Of a stretch of DNA of 64,000 nt, positions 9,907 to 20,494 are shown one piece after another. The position numbers were made by a program, and so were the translations under genes. The stretch covers positions 806,001-870,000 of the forward strand of contig NC_053133.1 in assembly GCF_010015445.1 (NCBI RefSeq), in the 5' to 3' direction. Each line of letters starts with the position of its first letter. Position 1 is the first letter of the stretch. Origin of the DNA: Perca fluviatilis. Its lineage: Eukaryota; Chordata; Actinopteri; Perciformes; Percidae. The notes under the pieces are model-generated. The model did no database searches and had not been told where the DNA came from. It saw only the letters and a list, made by a program, of their open reading frames with translations.

Positions 9907-9983
9907 GTATAGACCTACTCTGTTTGTAAAGTGTTGAGATAACTCTTGTTATGATTTGATACTATAAATAAAACTGAATTGAA
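9907..9983 (+). mobile_element. L2 LINE 3' end
   Basis: AGACCTACTCTGTTTGTAAA, TGTTATGATTTGATACTATA and AATAAAACTGAATTGA are the last part of the L2 3' UTR. This is the same structure as at 15093-15154, including the SINE at the same position upstream. Confidence 0.85.
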
Positions 9984-10044
9984 CTAGAAGCCCTCATAAG
10001 GTCACAAGGGTCACATCACACTACAAACTTAAAACAGAAAGCCT
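9984..10044. repeat. 61-bp flank shared with 15155-15217 and 15851-15865
   Basis: After the L2 tail, the sequence ACTAGAAGCCCTCATAAG, AAGGGTCACATCACACTAC and AAACTTAAAACAGAAAGC also follows the other SINE-bearing L2 copy. There it is interrupted at TTAA (10029-10032 in this copy) by the palindromic element at 15218-15850. This copy is therefore the empty site. Confidence 0.85.
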
Positions 10045-10769
10045 GTATTCACTAGGGTTGCGGCCACTTTACTGTAGCTACTTAGCTATACTTAGCTATA
10101 GCCAGACAGTGACTGTAGGAGGTTTCCCTCCACCATGTTTATGTAAATTTCAATTTGCACATAAAAACCTGAGTGGGAATGCCAGGGATTGTTGAAAAGT
10201 TTTTGACATATAGAAAAAGAGAGGATGTGATAATGGTAAGGGTAACACATTTTTCAAATAAATTTCTCAAAATCTGCATCTTCTACAAAGCAGTCATGTC
10301 ATGCTGCCACTCAGCGTTACATGTCTCCACTCCACCAGAAAGTCCTCCCCCAAAAACAAACAAAACATTCCCAGTTTAAATCCAGATTGTTGCATGTCAC
10401 CCCCCTCTCTATCACCATAGTGGCCAGCCCAGTTCTGTCATTGGACATCTCCTTTTTAAATATCGACAAGTATGTCTGCTGCTAGTGTTCTGATCGCTGA
10501 TTAAGGACACAGCAAGAACACAAAAAAATAAGAAAATACAAATGCAATCTTGGGTGGAAAGCAGCTCTTAGACATGATGTATCAGAGTTACTTGTGCTTG
10601 TCATTTTGTAACGTCCTCTTGAATATTAAACATGTAGGTAGTAAACATGCACTTATCCCCAAACTCTATTTTCTTCCAAATTTCAGAAATTTCCTTAAAG
10701 CTATAGTGCATTTGTCAACAAGTCTATGACAGATATGTACAATGGGGTATTCTGATTCTATGTGCATAT
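10045..10769. other. No gene seen
   Basis: Only a 68-codon frame without recognisable features (10173-10379). Confidence 0.4.
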
Positions 10770-11229
10770 TCAATTCAATTTTTCAATTCAATTTTATTTA
10801 TAGTATCAAATCATAACACAAGTCATCTAGAGACACTTTACAAATAGAGTAGGTCTAGACCACACTCTATAATTTACAAAGCCCCAACAATTACAGTAAT
10901 TCCCTGAAGAGCAAGCAGTGCGACAGTGGCGAGGAAAAACTCCCTCTTGGGAAGAAACCTGTTGGAACCATCAGTGTTGTTAAATCTGATTTTAACCAAA
11001 ACGCCTCAGATTAAACTGACCTCTGGATACAAGACACACATGTGCTCAGAGACAAAGGAACATGTGGCCAAGACAAAGGAATCTTGGCCTGTATGTAAAC
11101 CCCAAAGCCTGGTTAATTCACACCTCTATGCGAAAGTGCCAGCCAGAAGGGAAACGCCTCACAACTGGCAGGAAGTCAAAGGACTACAAGATTGTAGTCT
11201 TCACCCTTTCAAGAGTTTCGAGTCTTCCT

Positions 11230-11278
11230 ATTGGTTCAGCGGGACCATAAACACAGCATGCAGTCTTGACCTATAAAT
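11230..11278 (+). promoter_or_regulatory. Putative LTR promoter (inverted CCAAT and TATA)
   Basis: ATTGG (inverted CCAAT) at 11230-11234 is followed about 37 bp later by CTATAAATAAG at 11271. An AATAAA polyadenylation signal lies 295 bp downstream at 11573. The arrangement fits the U3/R part of an LTR. No transcript evidence is available. Confidence 0.4.
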
Positions 11279-12341
11279 AAGCCTGATCACCCAAAATCCT
11301 GTTGTCTTCACTTGCAACTCACGTTGCTAACAGGAGGCGCGCAAGCGCTTGTGCTGAACTTCCATTTTCTGGAGAAAGTGGATTTTATTTCGGTGGATCC
11401 TTGAAAACGCACCAGTGTTTTCATATCTGCAGTGAGAAGGAAACAACGTTTTTCTTCTCAAAGTCGACTAAACTTGCCCCCTTGCTGCCTTTTTGGAGGG
11501 AAGTTTCTCCGTGGCCGCTGACGAGCGCCAGGGACCCGCTCTGTTTAATTTCTGTGGAAATCTATGGACAGGAATAAACGGACTGAACACACCCGTAAGA
11601 AGGCTTACGTCTGGGCAGAGATAAGTAGTGTGTTTTATTAATGAGCAAAGGGTTCGCTACCACTTGTTGCCATTAAGGTGATCTGATTTAATCATGTACT
11701 GGTCCATATGTGATTATTAATCTGTTCTGTGAATGTATCAGTGATCACGATACGGTTGATTATGTTGTGTTGAGTAGCTTGGTAAAACTGGAATTGCTAC
11801 CTGCTTAACCACTCCTTTCACAGAGTTTTAATTACTGTCGGCGAGAAAATCGCGAAAATCAGCTGTTAGCCACTGGAGTGGTTATAGTGACGTTTTCCTC
11901 AGCAAAACAAAAGTCTCAGAGTCTGTCCTAACTACACGTTAGCCCAGACCTGAGTGGCTGAGGGGAACTGGGTCATTATCGATAACTAAGATCAGAGTGT
12001 TTTCCCTTCTTTACCCTGTCTCCTTTTACTAATTATACACACACACATACACCTACACGGACACAAGCTAGCTTGTAGCTCCCGAGCTAACGGTGCTAGC
12101 TTCACACGTGGAGTCGGCATCACCTTGTACAGAGCTAACACATGACCTAGCATACTAGGCTAAGCGTGCGCGTTGCCTAACAACCCCCCCTCGGCTTCTT
12201 CAGCCCCTCCCCGTGCACGCAGCACCACTACCGCCCTCTTGAGGCTAAATGGTTTTGTGCAGCTCACAGGAGTAGCCATTTTTGGAGTTGTTTTTGTATT
12301 AGAACTACCTTTCGACACCGCCCCTCCCCTTTCACTCACTC

Positions 12342-12364
12342 TCTCTCACACACACACACACACA

Positions 12365-12430
<66 letters not shown>
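12342..12430. repeat. (CA)n microsatellite in the LTR
   Basis: About 40 CA units with one CGCG interruption, within the 1882-bp insertion. Confidence 0.95.
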
Positions 12431-12431
<1 letters not shown>

Positions 12432-13090
12432 GACATGCTGCTTTTGTTCTTGCTTTGTTTGGTTGTGATATTGTAAAATGTATATACGTTTTATTATTGA
12501 AGGATTATTGATTGGCTACTGATAATTGTGACGTTAATAAATTCGATTATACTTAATTAGCAGTTGCTGGTGATTATTTGTGTACTTGTAATAATTGCTG
12601 GCTGAACGGGTCCGTGCTCGAAATCACCCCTTCCTTTATTCTCTTTTAAAGGATTTTCACAGAAATGAGACTGTTCCACAGTTTGATTATTGGTCCCTGA
12701 CTTGCAGGGTGGTGCCCCGTTTTGATTGTTTGTCGATTTGATACAGTTATTAATAACCATATTCATAACTTTATTAATATTGATAAAACATATTTTGATA
12801 ATTTGCCAATGATCAAATCTGTATCCTATGGGAATCCAACAAACCTCGGACAGACCCAGGCTCTTGGTAGGCGGTGTCTGACGGTGCCGGTTGGGGATGT
12901 GATGAACAGTGGCAATAATAGTCAATACATATAGTCAATACATACATATATGTATATATAGAAATGTATACATGCATGTGTATATATGTGTATGTACTGT
13001 ATATATGAGTATGCCAGCAAGTCTTTCAGCTGTTCCTATAAGGTCAACAAAATGCACTATTAAGTGTATTTTTATTATATAAACCATAAC

Positions 13091-13350
13091 GGCTGTGGCT
13101 CAGGTGGTAGAGCGGTTGTCTACCAGTCTTTAGGTTGGTGGTTCAATCCCTGGCCCTGCAGTCCCATGTTGATGTGTTGTTGGGCAAGACAATGTACCCT
13201 AAATTGCTCCTGATGCTGTGCCATCAGTGTGTGAATGTGTGCGAATATTCATCTGATGAGCACCTTGTATGGCAGCCAATACACCAGTGAATCAATGTGT
13301 TTGTAAATGGACTGTACTGTAAAATCTCTTTGAGTAGTTGTTGAAGACTA
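13091..13350 (+). mobile_element. tRNA-derived SINE, second family
   Basis: The head is GGCTGTGGCTCAGGTGGTAG (A box), AGCGGTTGTCTACCAG and GGTTGGTGGTTCAATCCC (B box). The body has TTGGGCAAGACAATGTACCC, CCATCAGTGTGTGAATGTG and CTGATGAGCACCTTG, and the tail has CTCTTTGAGTAGTTGTTGAAG. The body differs entirely from the other SINEs in this window. I recognise it as a broadly distributed teleost SINE. The tail is degraded and no clear target duplication was found. Confidence 0.85.
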
Positions 13351-14394
13351 GACAATTCAGTCAAAATGCAGTCCTTCCACATCATATAAACCAATCATCA
13401 GCAAATCATTGCCATACATACAATGTCCATAACTCTATCACAATGACTTAAAGAAATATTCGTCAGTATTTATTAGACTAGTTGCCTCTGGTTTTCTTAA
13501 TGGCTTTAAACCCATTTATTTGCAGCTAGAAGATATACAGTATCTCTGTTTGAATTAGCTTGTGTTACTTGCCAGGAGCTAAGTGGGTACCACAGTGCTG
13601 ATGGGGGTCAGCCTTGGGGCATAAATTACACATGGACTGTTTTGATTTGGCTATAAACCTTCAGCATCCAGCCCCCGGGGGGAGCAGTCCAGACATAAAA
13701 CTAATTGTACAGTGCTACCGGTATACTCATTCCTGTCAGCTGATTAATTCAATTCTACCTGCCAACGCCCAGTTGCTGCTGCTAAACACTTCAGTTGCTC
13801 ATTATGTTGCCATGTGTATCACCCTGGGGTCAAAATAATTTAGCATCCTGTCAAAAAAGATTGAGGAAATTGTTTTACATTATGCTGGATTATTTGAATC
13901 AAGAAAATTTAAAATGACATCGAAAGGTTTCTCCTTATGATGTTGCAGGAAAGGTCATTGGGATTAAAAGCGTTTTGAAATTAAATGAATAGAATGGACA
14001 ACTTGTCCATTCATTTTTATTGTAATCTGCTTCTTAGACTGTGTGATTGTAATTGTGATGTTGCAGGTTTTCTTCTCATTTAATTGTATTGTTCAGTGCC
14101 TTTTATTTTACTATGTTTTGTAATAATGTCAACTCTGGTGACTCCTGAAATGATTATGATTTAAAATGAACAAAAACTTAAACGCCAAAATAACAATTGT
14201 CCTCTGGGATTACAAATATGCAAACCACATTTCATGGTAATTGGTTAGCTGTCATGATATCATGTGTTGTATGCATTAATGAATGGAAAGACTGAAAGAA
14301 GACCCACCCCATCATACACATACACAAATATACCATTGCCAAGGCAAGCCAGCAAGCAAGTAAAGACACTCTTCTCTGCTTCTCTTCAAAGTCG
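13351..14394. other. No gene seen
   Basis: AT-rich unannotated DNA with frames of 74 codons or fewer. Confidence 0.4.
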
Positions 14395-15154
14395 TCAGAT
14401 TCCTCTACCAACCCTTATAGAGCTGACCCAGCTCTTAATTATGCTGTTATAGTTTTAGACTGCCAGGGGACTTCCTTTGACACACTGAGCTCCTCTCTCC
14501 TCTCTCTTTCCATCTGTGTGCCTCCATGTCCCAGAAATGCTTGGCACTAATTTAGCTCTGGGGAGCTTATTCCCCGGAGTCCTTATGTTTGTTTCGCCCA
14601 GCGGTTTTCCTTGGATTGGTGTGGCACCTAAATCATTGTTGCAGCTGCTGCTCGGCGTCCTGCTATGCCCTGAAGTGCCCTGCTACGCCATGAACTACTA
14701 CAACTACTATTTCAATTCATAGTTCCATTATCTTTATTGTGACTGTTATTGCAACTGTTCATTGTACCCCCAACCGGCACCGTCAGATACCGCCCACCAA
14801 GAGCCTGGGTCTGTCCCAGGTTTCTCCCTAAAAGGAAGTTGTTCCTCGCCACTGTTACACTAAATGCTTTCTCTTTGGGGAATTATTGGGTCTTTGTAAA
14901 TTTTAGAGTGTTAAAGATTTTTTGGGGGAATTTTTAGGCCTTTATTTGACAGGACAGCTGAAGACATGAAAGGGGAGAGAGAGGGGGAACGACATGCAGC
15001 AAAGAACCGCAGGTCGGAGTCGAACCGGGATCACTGCGTCAAGGAGTAAACCTCTATATATGGTCGCCCGCTCTACCAACTGAGGGTGCCAGTCTAGACC
15101 TACTCTATCTGTAAAGTGTTGAGATATCTCTTGTTATGATTTGATACTATAAAT
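14395..15154 (+). mobile_element. L2 LINE 3' UTR carrying a SINE
   Basis: Landmarks are TTATGCTGTTATAGTTTTAG, CTTCCTTTGACACACTGAGC, GGGGAGCTTATTCCCCGGAG, CGCCCACCAAGAGCCTGGG and TTTGTAAATTTTAGAGTGT. An antisense SINE (14911-15092) follows, then TCTAGACCTACTCTATCTG and GATTTGATACTATAAATAAA. The L2 continues on both sides of the SINE, so the SINE entered the L2. No coding part is present. Confidence 0.85.
14911..15092 (-). mobile_element. tRNA-derived SINE in L2 3' UTR (copy B)
   Basis: Minus strand: CTCAGTTGGTAGAGCGGGCG (A box), ATATATAGAGGTTTACTCCT, CCCGGTTCGACTCCGACC (B box), CATGTCGTTCCCCCTCTC, TCAGCTGTCCTGTCAAATAA and a degenerate CCTAAAAATTCCCCC tail. It sits at the same position in the L2 as the copy at 9781-9906, so both derive from one SINE-bearing L2. 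Confidence 0.9.
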
Positions 15155-15217
15155 AAAACTGAATTGAACTAGAAGCCCTCATAATGTCATAAGGGTCACA
15201 TCACACTACAAACTTAA
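15155..15217. repeat. Flank shared with 9984-10032
   Basis: The L2 tail is followed by the same sequence as at 9984-10032 (2 or 3 differences), ending in the TTAA (15214-15217) that was duplicated when the palindromic element inserted. Confidence 0.85.
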
Positions 15218-15850
15218 AGGAACACGCCGACTTTTTGGGACTTCAGCTTATTCACCATAACCCCCACAGTTAGATAAGTCCATACATACCTTTCTCATCT
15301 CTGTGCATGCTGTAACGCTGTCTGACGGCTCTACCGGTAGCAGCCAATCACAGAACATGCAGGTGACTGGTTCCAACAATCCTACTGCTCCGAATAAGTG
15401 ACAAAATAACGCCAACATGTTCCTATTTACATGTTGTGATTTGTATAGTCACAGCGTGTACAAATGAAAAGGTCACATGAGACACAGCCTTACCGTAAAC
15501 AAACCGGGAACTATATTCTCAGAAGAAGAATTCTGCTACTTTGGCGGAGTGATTTGCTTTGCAGCAAGCCTGTCTGAGAATATAGTTCCCGGTTTGTTTA
15601 CGGTTAGAAGATGGATGTATACGTATACAAATCACAAAATGTAAATAGGAACATGGCGTTATTTTGTCACTTATTCGGAGCAGTAGGATTGTTGGAACCA
15701 GTCACCTGCATGTTCTGTGATGGGCTGCTACCGGTAGAACCGTAAGACAGCGTTACAGCACGTACGGAGATGAGAAGGGTATGTATGGACATATCTAACA
15801 CTGGGGGTTACGGTGAATAAGCTGAAGTCCCAATAAGTCGGCATGTTCCT
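15218..15850. mobile_element. Palindromic TTAA element A (633 bp)
   Basis: Starts AGGAACACGCCGACTTTTTG and ends in the imperfect complement (AAGTCGGCATGTTCCT). The arms of about 300 bp pair over almost the whole length; internal landmarks such as GGGAACTATATTCTCAG and CTGAGAATATAGTTCCC occur in both. TTAA is duplicated (15214-15217 and 15851-15854), and the paralogous empty site at 10029-10032 has one TTAA. A TTAA target suggests piggyBac- or Kolobok-type mobilisation. It has no coding capacity. Confidence 0.92.
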
Positions 15851-15854
15851 TTAA

Positions 15855-16458
15855 AACAGAAAGCTTCCATTACAAACTAGGAGTGTGAACTAGGAGTTGT
15901 GAGTGACACGTGAATATCAACATTTAGAGAGTAGTTGGTGACTACTACACTAATTGTTAATGCCTTAGTGCTCACAGAGATTATGTTTATGGGAAAGGTG
16001 CCCCCTACCCATCCATTACCTCTGCTTCAGCTGTTTTTGCTTGTTGGCTTCCGATTGCCTCAAAGCAAGCATAAAAGTTGTTAAATGTACTTGCTACACA
16101 TCACCACTTAACAAGGGGGTGTGGGGGGCACTTGTAATCTGTCATAGTTCTTTCTCACATGCTTCTGGGATTGCCCTCCTGGAATTGCTGCTAAGCATCT
16201 CTCTGTGCTCTCTGCTATGTGTGTACCCTTCTATGAAGCCCACAGCTACCACTTAGTCTGTCCAGAGGAGTAGCATATCTATCAGTATTATAAAACCAAA
16301 CCCCTGATCAAAGGATTTGGGATTATCAAGAACTTGCAATTTAGAGTTAAAAAGAGGCAGTTGATAGGTTGAACTGCTAAAACCGTTTCAGCTGACAAAG
16401 TAGATAAGGCTCAAGAGGAGTGCTGGGAAGAAATACACAATACCAATTCAATAGTATT
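15855..16458. other. No gene seen
   Basis: A 71-codon frame (16041-16256) shows no recognisable features. The first 11 bases after the TTAA still match the flank at 10.03 kb. Confidence 0.4.
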
Positions 16459-16489
<31 letters not shown>

Positions 16490-16540
16490 GAGAGAGAGAG
16501 AGTGTGTGTGCGTGTGTGTGCGTGCGTGCGTGCATGCGCA
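16459..16540. repeat. (AG)n-(TG)n-(TGCG)n compound microsatellite
   Basis: About 22 AG units, then TG and GTGC units. Confidence 0.95.
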
Positions 16541-16869
16541 AATGCCTTGAGCCATTTCTGCAATAAGGCAGACTTGTCTCTTCTTTTTCCCATTTAACAT
16601 CCCAATGTCTTCCAGCAAACAGGCGAAATGAGTAATTTCCATGAAGATTTACTCTAACTGTAATTGGTTGGAAACCTTATTAAGATCGAGATAATGTGTC
16701 TTGCTGATCTTATAAATATCCACAGAGATCAAAGAAATTATTAAAAGAGCTCAGAGAGATGGAGCGTGCTCACTTTTCTAAATTTCACATTTTAAGGCAT
16801 AATGATAGAGAAGATCTCGACACCTGTCGACAAGAGGTACGGAAGCATAAAAGAGCAGCACTTTTTCTT

Positions 16870-17054
16870 TAAGATTATTTTTTGGGCTTTTCCGCCTTTA
16901 ATTTGACAGGGAAGCTAGGTGAGAAATGGGAGAGAGAAGGGGAAGACATGCAGGAAATTGTCACAGGTTGGATTTGAACCCTGGATCTCTGCGTCACAGT
17001 ATAAACCTCTCAGTATATGTGCGCCTGCTCTACCCACTGAGCCAACCCGGCCAC
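16870..17054 (-). mobile_element. tRNA-derived SINE (GTGGCCGGGTTGGCTC head)
   Basis: Minus strand: GTGGCCGGGTTGGCTCAGTG, GGTAGAGCAGGCGCAC, GGTTTATACTGTGACGCAG, GGGTTCAAATCC (B box), TTTCCTGCATGTCTTCCCC and a tail with CCTGTCAAATTAAAGGC. Imperfect direct repeats (AGCAGCACTTTTTCTTT on the left; AACAGTACC followed by a T run on the right) look like target duplications. A T run of about 23 follows at 17066-17088. Confidence 0.85.
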
Positions 17055-17342
17055 AACAGTACCTTTTTTTTTTTTTTTTTTTTTTTTAATAGTCTCCTAC
17101 TGATCAAACTGGGAAGAAATTGAAATATGTGGAGTAGAACCACTATGATGTAGCTTATTAGGGCTGTTAAAGGGATATTTTACCGCTGGAAAGATGAATA
17201 TGTATTTAAATTGGGTCATTTATGTAGTAGAAATGTGAAATAATTTTAGAAGTTGGTGCCTTCTAGACCGAGAAAAGCCAGAAAATAAACTGGCACTTGC
17301 TTCCCACACTCCCAAGCCATGCCTACTGGTTACAAAGGGAAG

Positions 17343-18430
17343 TCAAGTCAAGTCAAGTGGGTTTTATTGTCATTCCAACCATATACATTGTATATAGTGA
17401 AGCGAAACAACATTTCACCGTGGCTCAAGTGGTGTTACACATTTAAAATATATAAAAAGGACATTTTACAAAAACGACATAGGAGACAGGCTAAATTTAG
17501 TGCACACACGTTATAGGCATAAAGTAGAGCATTGAAGACAGACAAGGGACAGGACAGACAACAGACAACAAAAGACAGGGCATAAAAAGACTTGTAACAG
17601 AGCACTGATTGTTATAAGTTAGGTTCACCGTGAGGTGAAGGTAGAATATAAGAACTTTCTTGAGATTTGCGTGGTTGAAATCACCACTAACAATAAATAG
17701 TCCATCCAGATGTGTGCTTTGGAGCTCACTTATAGCTCAGTAAAGTTCAGCTAACGCATTGGTAGCATTAGCATTAGGTGGGATGTACATAAACACAGAG
17801 TATAAACACAGCCGTGAATTCGCGTGGAATGCAGAATGATCGGCATTTAACAGTCACAAACTCCACCAAAGTGAGCAGTAGTTGGATACAAGCACCACAT
17901 TTCTGCACCAGTGTTAACATTTATGCACAGCCCACCTCCACAAGTCTTACCCGACAGAGCAGCATCTCTATCTGCTCGGAAGGCTAGCAGGCCTGGTAGC
18001 TGGATAGTGGAGTCCGGTACACTGTTGTTCAGCCATGTTTCCACAAAAACACAGCAGTCTCTGAACTCGCGTTGGGAGTCTGGTTGAAGTTGGATGTAGT
18101 CCAGTTTGTTGTCTAATGAGCGGACATTTGCAAGCAGGATTGATGGGACAGGTGGCCGGCTAGCGTTAGCTTTCCACCGAGCTCGAACTCCTGCCCTCAT
18201 TACGCGTTTCCGCTTTCTCGCACACCGCTTTCGATGTCCCCTTCCCCGGCGAGAGGCATCAAGCGACACCGCAGGCTGAGGTGTGGTCTCCGTAGCAGGC
18301 GAATCTTGCGTAGTGTGTGGAGTATTCCGTCTGGAATAAAGTGTTGTGCATATTCTCCAATCTGTACCAATGTGGTACACGTGTGCGGTAGTTTGAATGC
18401 ACATAATTGCAAGGTTGCTGCTGAAAAGAG
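17343..18430 (-). mobile_element. Internally deleted LINE (5' endonuclease part joined to 3' UTR)
   Basis: The 3' terminus on the minus strand is CTTGACTTGACTTGAC, preceded by CACTATATACAATGTATATG and the AATGACAATAAAACCC region (17343-17620). Directly upstream is the apurinic-endonuclease-like part (17625-18404). The reverse-transcriptase region expected between them, about 2 kb, is absent. LINE copies are usually 5' truncated; here the 5' coding part and the 3' end are both present and the middle is lost. Confidence 0.7.
17625..18404 (-). pseudogene. LINE endonuclease domain, frameshifted and truncated
   Basis: Minus strand: a basic N-terminal stretch, then PSILLANVRSLDNKLDYI and RDCCVFVETWLNNSVP (the Asn and Glu of an EEP-type endonuclease), LLAFRADRDAALSGKTCGGG and CINVNTGAEM. 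After a frameshift near 17850, another frame continues with YIPPNANATNALAELY, and then GLFIVSGDFNHANLKKV, the Asp-x-Asn metal-site motif. It stops at about 17625 without an RT. This enzyme nicks target DNA in LINE integration. The frames are broken, so it is inactive. Confidence 0.8.
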
Positions 18431-18929
18431 AGAGCCCGTTAGTTTAGCTTCAAGATGGCTGACACTCGACTCACATAGGGTAGTGACAGTCCCACCCCCT
18501 ATGGGCCGGTTGAAAACATGCAGAACTAGCTCTGGCTGTAGTCTATAGCTTCTGGCAAAAAAAGCCTCCAATGACGAGGTTTTTTTCCAGACACACAATC
18601 CAGAGATCTCTGGTCTCAGGGGGACATGAGGGAGCGAGGCACGGTCATTCAAAAATACTACCGGGTTTCTACTTATACAAATCTTAATGCTAAATCAGTG
18701 AAGTATCCCTTTAAGTAGTTATGTCCAACTGAAGCTTAATGAACCATTAGTTGTATTTGATGACCCAGCTAGATGGCGATCTTGGTTTAAATGAAAATGC
18801 ACAAGGAATGGCAATTCAGTGTGCTTTAAACCCTTTGTTGAACAGAGAGCGCTATCTGTTGGGCTCAGAAAATAGCCGGTCCATCACAGTAAAGCTGGTG
18901 AAATGAATTTGCCAACATGGAGAACTCCA

Positions 18930-18988
18930 TCTTCTTCTTCTTCTTCTTCTTCTTCTTCTTCTTCTTCTTCTTCTTCTTCTTCTTCTCC
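18930..18988. repeat. (CTT)n microsatellite
   Basis: About 19 CTT units. Confidence 0.95.
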
Positions 18989-19538
18989 TCTGTAGAAAAT
19001 AAATAGCCTACATATTACTCAACAAACTATATTAGGAACTGTATTGCACCAAAACATGCACTCGTCAGTGGAAAACTTGATGTGTACATGCATAGACATA
19101 TTATACAGTCTAGGTGTATAAGGCTAAATGCACAATATTTAACCACATGTAATTTACTACTGTTGCTAATATAGTCTACTTTTATCGGTCCAAGTATATT
19201 TATTTATTTATTTGTTTATGTGTTTCTACTTTGTGCATTTATTTATTTATCAGAAAAACAACAACATGTGACTTCCGTTTTTCGTTTCAATGATACCCAG
19301 ACCAGAAATGTTTTGTTCATCTTTGGGACCGTTATAAGTGCAGCAGCATCCAGCTAGTCAGGTGTGAATGCACTTATGCACTCAAAATATCAAGTGTAAG
19401 TACAGATGTACGTAATTTGAGACACAGCATGTGAGTCTGTACTTTATTGCTAACATGCTGATGTTAGGCAGTTTGTTTGCCAGGTTAACCACCTTAGTTT
19501 CGCCTTAACATGCTTACATTTGTCAACTAAACCAAAAG
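18989..19538. other. No gene seen
   Basis: AT-rich, with short TTTA repeats near 19195-19255. No open frame of note. Confidence 0.4.
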
Positions 19539-19606
19539 GTGGCCGGGTTAGCTCAGTTGGTAAAGCAGGCGCACATATATAGAGGAGGATTAAAATTATC
19601 TTAAAA
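19539..19606 (+). mobile_element. SINE head, internally deleted
   Basis: GTGGCCGGGTTAGCTCAGTT, GGTAAAGCAGGCGCACATAT and ATAGAGGAGG jump directly to the tail ATTAAAATTATCTTAAAA. The B box and body are missing compared with 16870-17054 and 22490-22683. Confidence 0.8.
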
Positions 19607-20412
19607 AAAATGTCAAAGTACAACTGAGGCTGATGGCAGTCACAGTTTTACTCAACAACATGCTTTACTTTAAGAAGACAAAGACTTTGAGAATGAGGAC
19701 AAACCGGTGTGTTAGCCATGGTAGTCGGCTAGTTAGCCATGGCATGCTAATATTTGCAGCCTATGATAGAGCAAACAAATGCAATGTTTAATCTGTTTCT
19801 TATACTTTTTCTCTTGTGTTTTTGGTTTCGGGCTAAAACCAGAAAATAAATCTCCAGACCCTTGGTATACAACAGCCCCATGCACACAGTTTCGACAAAG
19901 CTTGACAGGCCTATAGTTCTTAATAAGCTATGATAGGACCATTTCTTTGATATGGGGGAAGGCTATAGTAAATGGTCAATTGGCCCAGTGAGGTAGGACA
20001 AATATTTTCATAATTAGAGCAGGGTGGGTGGGCTGATGTACAGCCTTCAGGACTCCTCAGCTACAGCCTCCTAATAGTCTCATCATCATAACAATGTGAC
20101 AACATCCACTCCTTATTTGGCTCCCCAGCTGGGGTTAGTAATGAAAAATATAATGCAGATCCTTAAAACAAATGGACATGGCATTTGAACTTGGAGAAAT
20201 ACATCTGCCTCCTGCTAGGCTGTTTTGCAAAATGTGTTAAGGTACACTGATGTTGCACCATGATGAACAATTTTCTTTAAAACAGGTTTTGTTTTGGATG
20301 TGCATGTGATGAAGCCTGGTGCAAGGAAAGCCTGTTGTCTTTTAGCCAGGCTGCTGATGATATGGATTAACTGTCTTCTTTGTGCCAAGCTTTCTCTCTT
20401 ATACCATCTTTT

Positions 20413-20415
<3 letters not shown>
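19607..20415. other. No gene seen
   Basis: Unannotated; no frames above background. Confidence 0.4.

Positions 20416-20492
<77 letters not shown>
20416..20492. repeat. (CA)n microsatellite
   Basis: About 38 uninterrupted CA units. Poly-Thr-His and poly-Val-Cys frames in several registers are artefacts of this repeat. Confidence 0.97.

Positions 20493-20494
<2 letters not shown>

Larger units (their letters stand above)
10960..12841 (+). mobile_element. Solo LTR-like insertion, 1882 bp
   Basis: The insert starts TGTTGGAACC and ends GGGAATCCAACA, giving the canonical TG...CA ends inside a 7-bp inverted repeat (TGTTGGA/TCCAACA). AACC is duplicated at 10956-10959 and 12842-12845. A 4-bp duplication with such ends fits an LTR retroelement, and with no internal genes a solo LTR formed by recombination is the simplest reading. 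Promoter-like signals (11230-11278) and AATAAA (11573-11578) are on the plus strand, implying short U3 and R regions and a long U5. 1.9 kb is long for an LTR. Gypsy versus ERV origin cannot be told without a full-length copy. Confidence 0.72.
10770..12925 (-). mobile_element. L2 LINE 3' UTR, split by an LTR insertion
   Basis: Antisense L2 3' end: TTCAATTTTATTTATAGTAT, then TAGAGTAGGTCTAGACCAC, GCGAGGAAAAACTCCCTC and GAAGAAACC up to 10959. It resumes at 12842 with AACCTCGGACAGACCC, GGCTCTTGGTAGGCGG and GTGATGAACAGTGGC up to about 12925. The uninterrupted copy at 25037-26575 reads straight through this junction (25215-25235), so the two halves are one L2 insertion. No coding part remains. Confidence 0.88.
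17171..18710. mobile_element. TTAA element B containing a LINE relic
   Basis: Left end AGGGATATTTTACCGCTG and right end CAGTGAAGTATCCCT are inverted repeats. TTAA flanks at 17167-17170 and 18711-18714. The right arm (about 18430-18710) keeps TACCGGGTTTCTACTTATAC and CCAGAGATCTCTGG. The middle is occupied by an antisense LINE (17343 to about 18430). The ends resemble those of the other four TTAA elements here (AG...CT). Confidence 0.75.

Noticed and set aside
10926..11577. Open frames of 91-123 codons near the start of the 1882-bp insert
   Set aside because: No retroviral or other domain is seen; they overlap promoter-like and polyadenylation signals and fit non-coding LTR sequence better.
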